In this document: in pieces, positions 51,655 to 62,150 of the stretch
How the letters are laid out: each line of letters opens with the position of its first letter
Numbering within the stretch: the stretch's first letter is position 1
DNA from: Marsupella aquatica
Lineage: Eukaryota; Marchantiophyta
Direction of reading: 5' to 3'
Length of the DNA: 64,000 nucleotides
Assembly (NCBI GenBank): GCA_973895155.1
Contig: OZ316895.1
Location: forward strand, 23,994,001-24,058,000
Program-made: the position numbers and the translations under genes
Notes under the pieces: model-generated
Told to the model about the DNA's origin: nothing
The model's input: only the letters and a program-made list of their open reading frames with translations
Database searches by the model: none

Positions 51655-51689
<35 letters not shown>
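51655..51689. repeat. (TC)n microsatellite
   Basis: An uninterrupted TC repeat of about 17 units, about 1.3 kb upstream of the SERK start codon. Confidence 0.95.
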
Positions 51690-51690
<1 letters not shown>

Positions 51691-52030
51691 GCTTCTGCTG
51701 CGCTTCTCCTCATCACTGTCCCGAGCTCTCGCTTTCTGCTCTGCTCTGGTGCTCTAGCTCTCTCGCTCTCGCATTGGAGTCGCGATTCGTGAGGGCAAAT
51801 GTGTGCTCATCGCACTCAGTCAGTCACACATCGAAAGGGGTCCGACGAGAAACTATGACTGTGCTACTGTTACTGTTACTCGCAGCTAGGAGTACTGTAC
51901 AGTCGACAGCAGGACAGTGTCTACTCTTTCCGTGGGCAATGCATCCACTGTCTGTCTTCCTGCCCGCCTGCGTGCGACGCGCTGGGGGAGACTCGGACAG
52001 CAACGTTTGCTTTTTGCGTTGGCACCTGTC

Positions 52031-54318
52031 GCCTGCCCGCGGGCTAAGGCCTACGAACGACCCGGCAGCCATTAATTTTTTTGTTTTTTTCACTGGGTGC
52101 TCGTCTCCTGCCCGCGGGCCGTGGCTTATTACTTATAGGGTAATTGACTAATGCCGGTTTGGTCCGTGATTAGTACCGTGTTATAGACCATGTGACCAGA
52201 AAGTGAAAAATGTTGACCGGTTGCATTAGTTTTTCTTAGCTTTTTTGTGGAAACAGGTTTCAAAATAGAACCCAGCCCAAACAATCATTATCATATTTAA
52301 TATCTACCCAGAAAAAAATTACCAAGTAAGACTTTTCCTACACAAGGTTATGAAAATGGTAGGGCCTAGTAGGAAAAATTATACACCTATAACCTTTTTT
52401 CCTTACAGGAATTACACTTTGAAGAAGACCCAATAGCAATAAATTTAGGGTGGCTTTATCAGATGCTTGGGGCAGTTTTCACTTCTTTTTTTGGTCTCTA
52501 GGATCTGATCTGTTGGAAGAAACTGCTCCTGTTCTCTTTACAAAACTTTGGGGCACTTTCCACAGAACCTGTTACCAATCTTACATGGAATGCAATGGGG
52601 CCCAATTTTTGTGTTTATGTGAAGCACTTTTTTGTCCTAGATTAGACCACCTCTCTTGGAGTTAGTTTCTTCTGGCCCTTTGGTCCATTTCTATTTAAAG
52701 TCATTTGCATTAAAAAGGGTCCCACAAGTCCTTCATAAGATCTTCTCTTGTCACATCTAGAAAGACTAATACATCACATTCAAATGGAGTGAGTCCTCAA
52801 GTCTTTTAGCAAATAAATCTACCACCATGGGCTGCACTTCCCTTTACAAGATCTTGGGGACCATAAAAGGATTCCAAAAATGCTTTTAGTCCTGGGACAC
52901 TATATTTAGTGCCTGCAATTCTTTTGGTGGGAAAAAGTCACAAGTGCCCCACATGTTGTAAAGTCCTCCTTAATTAAGCCTTTTCCTTCGGTGCTCCTCT
53001 CCTGCCGGCTGGCTACCGTAGTGTCATCTGGGTTAGTGCAACAGGTCAACAATATTCACATTTTGGGGGACTCACAATATAATTTGGGTCCTACTGAAAA
53101 CGAAACAATTGCTCATGTACAGTCTTGTCACAATTAAGACTACAACTGCTAGGCTTGTTGGGACAACCAGCTTATTGTGACTACCAATGTTGAGCAACCT
53201 CTACATTTATGTGTATTTATGCACCATAGATTTCAGCAACATTAGTTAGTAACTGCTATATGATGAATCCACTTTTCAGATTTTGTCTTATTCAGAGTTT
53301 TGGTGTCATATTTTTTTTTCAATGTGCCTTATCAAGGGGCAGACTGTGGTATCGTATACATTTTTAATTAACTTATGGACCCCTTTAATTTACATTTTTA
53401 TTTAATTTATGGACCCCTTTAATTTTTAGGATTCTAAAGTATTTTGAACTTATTTTGGCAGCATAAGTTTATGGTTTTTATTGAAATGGGTGTCATTCAT
53501 GAGTACATTGAATTAAGTGCACACATCCTAGCATCCTTGATTGTACTTTTCATAGGTCAGTGCACCAATCCTTCTACTTCTGTTCTCATATTTTATTTAT
53601 TTTCAAATCACTACAAGACAAAAACTCAAGCATGTTTGAGGATGAGCATGCTATATTGTGACTACCAATGTTGAGCAACCTCTACATTTATGTGCATTTA
53701 TGCACCATAGATTTCAGCAAAAAATGTGACAACAGATACACTCATATCTTCACCTTTCATATATCAAAAAGCAGCATATGTCAAGTCTTTTGTGTCCAAA
53801 GTACTTTGACTAAACTCACTTTGGGATTTGTTCAAGCTGAACTCAAGAATTTCGCTTGGCGGTTGGCACAATGAAAACTTACTATTATTGTTACTCTTGC
53901 AAGGACTATCAGTCTATCAAGGCAGAGCAAACTCTACACTTATGTGTATAAATACACCATATACAACATTCGTATGTGTATCCGTGCCTCCTCTTATCTT
54001 CACAGTAGGCAATACACCAAATGGCAGCATGGAATGGTGGGACCTAAATGGACACTAATAAATGAGTCTCCAACCAGTCTAGTCCAGAATCTTTTAAGAG
54101 CTACGAAACATTCGACAACACTTGTGCTTTGGCACTCATCTCCTGCCCGCGAAATGAGTTTCTAATTACTGTAAGAGCTACGAAAGATTCGAAAAACCAC
54201 TTTTCCAAGGGCACCCCATCTTCTGCCCGCGGGCTACCCAATCCAAAAATAACAGCGTACCAGACAGCAGTCAGTGTTTTGCTCGTTCCCTCCCCGGGCA
54301 CCCACCTGCCCGCGGGCA
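52031..54318. repeat. Cluster of CCTGCCCGCGGGC palindromic motifs
   Basis: The motif CTGCCCGCGGGC, which contains the 10-bp palindrome GCCCGCGGGC, occurs at 52031-52044, 52107-52119, 54223-54234 and 54305-54318, with a truncated copy at 54142-54151 and a diverged one near 53003. Most are preceded by a GG(G)CAC-like phrase. Two copies are part of a 78-bp tandem unit beginning AGAGCTACGAAA (54097 and 54173). Confidence 0.8.
53170..53965. repeat. Three copies of a ~65 bp dispersed unit
   Basis: GACTACCAATGTTGAGCAAC followed by CTCTACATTTATGTG and TTTATGCACCATAGATTTCA occurs at about 53175-53238 and 53660-53720, almost identical. A third, diverged copy lies near 53918-53962 (GCAGAGCAAACTCTACACTT). 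The first two are about 480 bp apart, suggesting a segmental duplication or LTR-like remnants. Confidence 0.8.
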
Positions 54319-57300
54319 GAGAGAAATCTAGACGAGCCAACCCGGCACTCCGAGCCAGCCTGCCAGTCACCATGCGAGCAAAAGGCGGGGCTGGTGGGGC
54401 CGGCAGGCGGGGGGGGGGGGGGCGACTGAGTTGGGGGCGCACCTTGGCGAACGCATTCTGAGCCGTGGATGGGAATCCCTCCCACGTGATCCACGGCCAG
54501 GAGGCTCCTACAATAAGTAGTTTAAGTACTGCAGAAAGGTGGTGTGTCTCCGTCCAGGGCGCGGGTACGGCTGCTGCCCTGGGCGGCTTCCCGGAAAGTG
54601 CAGGCCACACGCCGTTCCCTCCACTCCACTCCGTTCCGTTCTCCGTTCTCCGCACCCAGAAACCGGTTTATGGCGCGCACGTTCGGTGCCAATCACTGGG
54701 ACCGAACTTGCTTTGCAGCCTGTTATCGTTTGTTGGATTACTCATATCTAACGGCTGCTGGGGTGCGTTGCCCTAGTGTGCCAGATTTCGGTACGGCACC
54801 GGTGTCTCTGTTCGCGATTCTCAATCGCGAAAATTTTATTTCTACGAGGTTTCAGTATGTTTGATGGACCAACGTTTAGTTCATGGGCCCCATGAGTGAT
54901 CTACAGTAGACTCTTAATAGGGTCTGTCAAAAAGTTCGTTCATAAACGAAGTGTTATTATTTCTTTTTTTGGATACATCACCCGTATGGGGTATATATGT
55001 TGATAGTTAATAGTGATTTTGTCCTGACGGTAATAATATTTTATGTTCTGAATCATCATTGTGTTTTGACACTCCTTAATCGATCTTAACAGCTTTTTAC
55101 TATCCGAATTTGATAACCTACTATTCCCCGCCCCCCTCCCCCTTGACCCCCTTCAAAGCGCTAACCCAGTACATGGTCCCCAAAACTACCCGAATTTGAT
55201 AGCCTGCCCCCCAAAATAATTAATTTGCCAAGTTGCCCCCATTTTGTATATGGGTTAAGGCTAACCCAGTACATGGTCACTGGTGTCACATCGCATGTTG
55301 CCACAGGTTTGGGTTAAACCATGGCTCTTCACCGCCCCTCTCATATCTTAATTTAAATATCAAATTTTTTCTACCATTGAAATTACAGTCTAGGCTTTAC
55401 TTTGTGAATTTGGTCATGAATGGTAGACTTTGGTAGTAAATTATAGCATAGATTCCCCATAACTGCCCACCTTTTTTTTAGCCCACCATTTTTTTGGAAC
55501 AACACATTTCTACTGATTTGCTCAATTTTAGTTTAATTGTTTTTTTGCGCAAACTTAGTTTTATTTACCACTTTCGAAGATGGTACCTGACCACAAGGCC
55601 GAGGGGAACCATTCTTGAATCAGGCAGTTGTCATTTTTCTCTTCTGGAAACTGGGCAAATTGTAGGTTACCACCGTTGTATATAATGTTCCGAGCCCACC
55701 ACATGACCACATCCATAACTATACCCGGGTAACTATAGTACAGTTTAGAGTCCATTCTAGCACATAATTGCACAAGGTGGGGCTGTCCAATTTTCATTCA
55801 GAATTTATTTATACATTTGTGCATGGGCAGGCAGGTGGGTGCCCTAGAGGTAGCAAGGAGGCTCTAGCTAACGTCCAAGTTCAAATCATACTAAAGTGGC
55901 CTAGGTTTTGCACCTAGCCATCTCAAGGGGGAAAACAAATATTCAGAATGATCATTCTCGAGCCCATCCCACTTGCATGGTGGCTCTATTCCCTAGATTT
56001 TTCGATTTTTCAAACCCCTCAATCCCAACTTTAGAATGAGGCCCACCACATGGACTAATGTGGTTTTCACCCTCTCAATCAAATTTCTATTCATCGAGTG
56101 GGACCATGGGGGCGGGCAGCAGGAAGGAATGCATGCCAAGAGGCCAACAAATGTGAGGGCGACAAAGAAACTTTGGAGGGAAGAGATTGACTCATGCTTA
56201 TTATGCATCCTGGAACATCCTTTGTTGTTTTGTCTAGTAGCACAATAAAAGGATATATATTCCATCTAAATGAGTTAATGAATTAAATTAGAAATGAATT
56301 ATTCTTAAGAGCAAGAATGAAACCTTCTTAATAATTTTAATGTGTGACAAAACCTATGGTTGTTAGAGAATGAAACTAGGAATTTTATGTGTGTATCTAC
56401 GTGAACTTTTTATAGATATCATGTACCACAATTGATACAAGGTCAAAAGTGTAGTTGTAATTAAAAGTTATGTTCCTGATCAGTTCCTAAAGCTCAAGCC
56501 CTGCCAGAGACATACTGCTTCTAGTTTTAACAAATAGAACACTGTGAAAAACTCTCCCACTACATAAACAGGTAAATGAAAAAAATTAATTAATGAACTT
56601 GCTATCAGATTGTTGCGAGTGATCATATTAATTTTTCCCAGCCAACAAGTTTTAGAGTGTAGTTTTTTTAGTATTTGGTTGACACCTAGCCAAAGCATGT
56701 GTTCGCAAACTACTTCGGCAGAAAACACATTTTCAAGAACATTTCACCCCATGTAAAACACAGGCTTTTGTGTCTGGATTTTGATTTCCTCCAATTCCCC
56801 TAACCAGCCAGTATATTTTCCAGCTGTCTTTGGACAATCACTTTGTTGTGCTGGGCACCATATTTTAATTAAAATATTGTTTGCACGAGCCTCTTCTATT
56901 AAGGTACTAGGAAAGTATCACATCCTAGCTGTTATGGCAGTCTGTCTCTTATGAAAGTTATCATTAGATTGCAAGGGTGATTTTATGCCACTGTTTTCAT
57001 TGTAGTCTGAACAAATTATATAGTCAGGAGCCTATTTTATGGATTATCTAGTTCATTTCATAATGCATATGGAATTTATTTTCTTCAGAGGAATATTGTT
57101 GATTTTGGCTTTTTTTATGGAGCTTGAGAGTGTAAAAAAGCTCTGACATGTCTAATTCTAACTGTAGACTCTTGTGTAAGTATTGAATACAAGTGAAATC
57201 TTTGTTAAGCTCTGGACTCTTCCCACTTATGAAATCTGAAGTGGAACTGAGATGTTTTCTGGTATCTGATTGTATTTTCTGGAGCTTTTGTAACTGGTAT

Positions 57301-57499
57301 CTGATTGTATTTTCACAAACATGCCTGGATTATTGTCCAACGTCCTGCTTTTAGCTGTAGGGCCAAAAGTTTTAGAAAACAAATGTCAGACTCAATAGTA
57401 AACTATTGCCAAAGTCGTCCACTTAGAGTTAAAATCTCACTTACATTAGAAGTGTTTACAAGTGGCGAGAGTCTGAAGGAAAGAGAGGTGTTGAAGGTG

Positions 57500-57640
57500 A
57501 AATAACAAATATTAGGGATCTTATGGCCATCCTTAATCTAAGGAGATGTGATGGTCAGAAATCAATCTAGGAAACCTACATAAGGAATATTCCTACTATC
57601 TTCTCACAAAAGGTGACTTTCCGCACACCAGCAAAAGTAA
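57500..57640 (-). repeat. Dispersed repeat family A, copy 5 (inverted, partial)
   Basis: On the minus strand it reads GTGCGGAAAGTCACCTTTTG, then GAGAAGATAGTAGGAATATTCC, then a TAGATT-spacer like that of the copy at 34.1 kb. The later blocks are not clear. Confidence 0.65.
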
Positions 57641-58642
57641 AAAGAACCTTTAAAATTACGTTGCGTCCCTGCCCCAAACACAAGAAAGGAGTTTGATAAG
57701 TGGCAAAAGTCAACAATGAAGTCATTTTATCATCTTCCTACTATATAGCTATATCACACTTTAAAAGAACAAAATATATAGGACACTGCTGCCAAAGAAC
57801 AGAAAGGACCCAACTGGGAGGCAAGATCACAAAGTCGAGGAGACACAATAAAGGGAAGAAAACAAAGATATTTTTTAGAGGAACGTTTCAAACAATAGTC
57901 TGCTTTAATGCCTTTAAAGAAAAGTATGCAACCAAAAACTTGGTTGGGCCAAGCAGAATAAAAGTATCACCCATAGACCCTGACGTTGTGCAAGGGCTTT
58001 GGTGAGATGCGAGGTTCTTTTCAGGTACTGAGTTGACCCTGGTTGTGTTTCCCGGTGGGCTGCTTTGGTAGGCAACCGGACAAAAAAATCATGTTTCTAG
58101 GGAAAAAATTCCTCGCTTTGTCATATTTTTTCTCGTACTCGGAAAAATACTAAGCACACGCGAGAGCACACACCAATTTGCAAACCTAGTCCCTGGCTAG
58201 CCCAAAGTTGTGTCAATTTTTCAGAAAACTTAATTTTGGACTCTTTTTGGCTAGTCAACTTCCTGGCCAGGAGTCCTACAAATGCAGTACAGCTCCAAAT
58301 TCAACCAAAATGAAAGGCATAAAGAACATAGGAGTGTGATCTCTAGCAATACCCTTCTTTGTTGGCAGAAACTATTGTTTGCCCACATAGTACAAACAAA
58401 CCGTTAAGGTTGTCTTGTTTTCATTTCAGGTTCTGGTTCATCATACCCTGACACAACAGAACAATTCTCAAGGATTCTATTTGATTAGAAATTAACCATA
58501 TGAATATACGGTCTGCGAGGCTAATATGTTTGCCGGCGCAGTACCAGGATGTTTAGGATGTTCTCAGTACACATGGCAAAGTATATTTTGTCAATGTTTG
58601 ACAACATTCATGTAATGTTGAGGTTGGTCACTCATTCCTTTA

Positions 58643-58706
58643 TGGGATATATAGTCTCCCATATGCGGTCTCCCCTCATATGTGAATCGTTCGACTATAT
58701 ATCCCA
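58643..58706. repeat. Perfect 14-bp inverted repeat
   Basis: TGGGATATATAGTC at 58643-58656 and its exact reverse complement at 58693-58706, separated by 36 bases that themselves contain CATATG twice. It could form a hairpin or cruciform. There is no adjacent coding region or terminator context. Confidence 0.85.
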
Positions 58707-60689
58707 CAAAGGGATACCTCCCATCCTAAACGGTATACATTCCGTCAAAGACAGTGGTTCTTTTGTGTGTAAGTATGTGCACTATGTGGTTCCTGTCTGC
58801 AAGCAACTATTGTTGCAGTTGGGTTTTTTCAGGAGTGCACTACTTATTGTGATAGCACTGGTAACAAGGCGTTATTGGCCATAATGCTCCCCAAAGGAGG
58901 CCATAGCTCAAGTTTTCAGGGGCTAATGTTGCACATAATCCTTTTGTAATTTAGGGCATTGATACACGTTTAAAACTGAGGCCTGATAATTTTTTCTCTT
59001 TTAAAACTCTTTTTTGCAACAGAATAGGAGAAGTTTCAGAGTGCCTCATCCAAATATGGATTGTGCATTCTTCCATAAAGCACCAAAATCTAGAAAGTGA
59101 AAATCACTCACTACATCAAGTTAGTGGGATGATCTGTAGGGAAAGTCAACTGTATCTTAGGGCCTCGTTCCATGTGCAACTGCCCCCACCCTCATGGCCC
59201 CCTCCAAGACCAATGGCAAAGATTGGGATTATTGAATCTCAAGATGACTTCAAAGGATGGTGGGCGCCTATTGTCTCTTTTTACTTGTTATGAGATTAAA
59301 TCTGGACCGTATACCCAATGGAAACAGCTGCAGTTGGTTTCAGCGCCCATCGAGGTAAGGTGTCTAATGCTCCTACATGGCAAGCAGTGGACCCAATGAC
59401 TGCTGATGTGAAGTATTGACTTTGTCTATTTTTAGATCAACTCTAAAGGTGATACTAACATTTTTATATGCAAATATGAGATAGATCTGGGAGTAAAAGC
59501 TCTAGAAGATAAAAGCAACTGGAGGGACAATGTTTGACGGGGCAAGGTGTTTTCCATGTGCCAAAACTCCCAACACCAATGTTGCAGACCTCAATCAGAT
59601 ATAAGCAAGAGCGCATTGAGAACACTAAACTGAGGGCCCAAACAAGATGGACATATGCAAAAAAATGCACCACCACAATGCTGCAATCTAAATACTCATG
59701 GATTTGCCAACACTTGCACACAGCCCCACCTGCAAACTGTTGTTGCTATTATTGATATCAAACCTGAAGCTCTTGAAGGTGTGGTGACCTAGGAGTTGTG
59801 GCTGGTGTGGATCCTATTGCTATTGTTTGAATGTATAGATCCTATGGCTGGTTGCTGATCTGAGGAGGGTGGAATTGGGTTAAGGGGAGCCAATATTGAC
59901 TTGCGACATGGCAACGGGAACCCGTATACAAGTTAATAGTGACCTGAGTACAAAATGTGGGGTCGCATTGATAATTAATTTTGTTTTGGGGGACAGTTAG
60001 TAAAAAGTTGTTCATACAAATCCCTCTCCTGCAGATGGAAATATTCAATGCCATTGAAAGCATAGTACTTGGTGGTGGGTCAGCATGCTTCCATGGTCAC
60101 CCCAAGTTGGTTAAATTGGATGACTTCATGGCTGCTCAAAAATGGAGATTGCTTTAGCCTGAGGTACATTAAGCATGAGAGGCAATCTTGAGGGCAATCA
60201 ATGCCTATAATCGTACTTAGACGGGTAGCAGGGTCCCTTGGGCAGTTTCAGGTGACACATAGCCAATTCCCGAGTGAGGGACAAGCCTTAATAGTGACTG
60301 ATGAGCCTTCACGATCAGCCATATCCCTCCTGCTTCTGTCGACGCCATAAGGATGATGGTCCCGTCCCTCCTGCACCAGCCCATTGCCCGATCCCATTGA
60401 GCCTCTTGTTCCAAACCCCATCCTTTCCAATTTTGCCCAAAATAACCCCCCTGGTCGGAACGAAGACAATGTATTCAACATATGAAACCTACATTGTCGG
60501 GTACATTTTGAATGTTGCATCGACGGGCAAGTTGGAGCTTGAGCTGTAGCATCGGGTCAATTTTAGGGCTGCTTAATCAAATACACAATCGGCGCCATTG
60601 TTGTTGTGAGCACATCTTGCCTATAAACAATTTTGGCCACATTTCAATAGTTCTACAATAGTCACGGAACTCAACTACCTTAACACTTA

Positions 60690-62150
60690 GCTCCGGTGTC
60701 ACTGACTCCAACACCGAGCTCCCTTATGGTCCAGGCCCGGATAGGCCATCCGGGGAGGACTTAGCATAGGGAGACTTGCGGGCAATGAGACGTGGCACTA
60801 GCGAAGGCAAGGAGCCAAGCTGGTGACACACATTAAGGACTTAGGCTAGCTGAGAGCTGGTCGGGTCAAGGGGAAAAGGGGTCGGGCTCAAGGTCGGTCG
60901 TTCGGACCCCCGGACGGACTTTGAGTTCTCAGCGCTTGAGTGGGAGCTCCTCTTGGGCCCAAAGCCGAAGGAGTTGACGTCATGGGCAACGGACGCTTGG
61001 GGTATGAGTTATGACCCAATCCGGGTTTGGCCGATCGGGGACCCCGAGCAACGATGAGACCTGAGGGCTAGGCATGAGCACTGGGTCGGCCCAATCACAA
61101 CGGGCTAAGGCACTCCGCTTGTGGACGCCTAACAAGAAAGTTATGGGCGTTGCCAGTTGGTGGCGCGCCCAGTATGCGCGATAGGATCCGGGTTGGAGGC
61201 CAAAAGTTTAGGGACCAAAGCTGGTCCGGGGGTGGCAGGTCTCCAGAAGCATATATGAGGGGAGTGGTGTCTCCCTGGGGGCCAAGGGCGAGCCGAAGTC
61301 GTCAGCCGCGATGGTCGCGACACTAAGGGAAAGTGTCAAATGGGAACGATGATAGCTTCCCAACGGGAAGTCTATTGGTGGACTTCTTGGATGCGCTGGA
61401 AAGCTCTCAAGGAGGGCTACGTCCTCCTGATCTCAACTGGGTCTGGGGGCGCCATGGGTTCTCAAGGTTTGCGGGTGTTATCTTGCCCGCTTGCCAAATC
61501 CTGCCGAAATAACAGCCAAGTCGCGTTCAATCTCCCAAGGGAGCTTGCGTTGGGGAGGCAAGGCCAAGTAGGCGTGGAGGATGAGTTCCAAGGGTGCTTG
61601 GCCCCTAGACCATTAGTGGGGCAAACCGGGAGTTGGTTGCCAGAGGGCCATTCTATCCCGACGTGTTGGGACAAGCTTTAGGACAAGCTACGCTATTTGG
61701 GCCATGAGCATGTCCTGGGGTCAGGGTAGTCAGTTGGTGATGAATAGGTACGAGGGGGAACCCGGGCCGCCCCCAAGGAAGGAGCTGTTATGGACAAATA
61801 GTGGGTGTGGGTTCTAGTTCCGGCTTATGGCATCGAGAGGACCTATTGCTGACCTATTTACCAATGTCTGTTGAGCTTGAGTTAGGATGCTAGACATGGT
61901 GAGTTCTAGATCCTAAAGGGTTACTTACCGAGGCGCTTGGTTGCTTGTGAAGACAGTGAGGACCGTTGAGTAGCGGTCGTGTTGGAGAGCAAGTGCGGCT
62001 TTGCATGGGAGGGGCCGCTGGTGGTGATAGGGGCACTAGGTTGCTTGCTCGAGGTATTCCGTGGAGGCGTTTGGGCACCAGGAGCACTTAGGCGTGGATG
62101 CTGGGATTGGTGAGGGCGTTGGGTAGCAAGGTCCACCACTACAAGGGTGC
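60690..62150. other. GC-rich block, possible decayed LTR-retrotransposon leader
   Basis: Base composition rises sharply against AT-rich flanks. The phrase GTTGGTGGCGCGCCC at about 61154-61170 resembles primer-binding sites of some plant Ty3-type elements, and the segment before it could be LTR. No gag or pol domain, paired LTR or target duplication is visible, so the assignment is weak. Open frames here (for example 61340-61681) have no recognisable domain. Confidence 0.25.

Larger units (their letters stand above)
50397..52150 (-). promoter_or_regulatory. SERK leader and promoter region
   Basis: Strongly CT-rich on the plus strand, hence GA-rich on the SERK sense strand, with two long dinucleotide tracts (51051-51091 and 51655-51689). 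This matches the region upstream of the syntaxin gene and fits a 5' leader and core promoter. Frames such as 51245-51526 and 51774-52151 are composition artefacts. Confidence 0.4.
52150..60690. other. Gene-free repeat-rich interval
   Basis: No gene is supported. Besides listed items there are duplicated phrases near 53345-53425 (TTATGGACCCCTTTAATTT twice) and 55104-55280 (CCGAATTTGATA-CCT twice, GCTAACCCAGTACATGGTC twice), and a poly-G of 14 bases at 54409-54422. A block at 58980-59060 resembles 16530-16600 (GGAGAAGT-TCA-A-TGCC). The 112-codon frame at 58549-58884 has no recognisable domain and contains the inverted repeat listed below. Confidence 0.45.

Noticed and set aside
51245-52151. Several plus-strand frames of 90-125 codons
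   Set aside because: They arise from the CT-rich SERK upstream region and its TC microsatellites.
54101-54655. 184-codon minus-strand frame with Pro/Gly/Ala-rich sequence
   Set aside because: It spans GC-rich palindrome repeats and a poly-G run. Composition explains the lack of stops.
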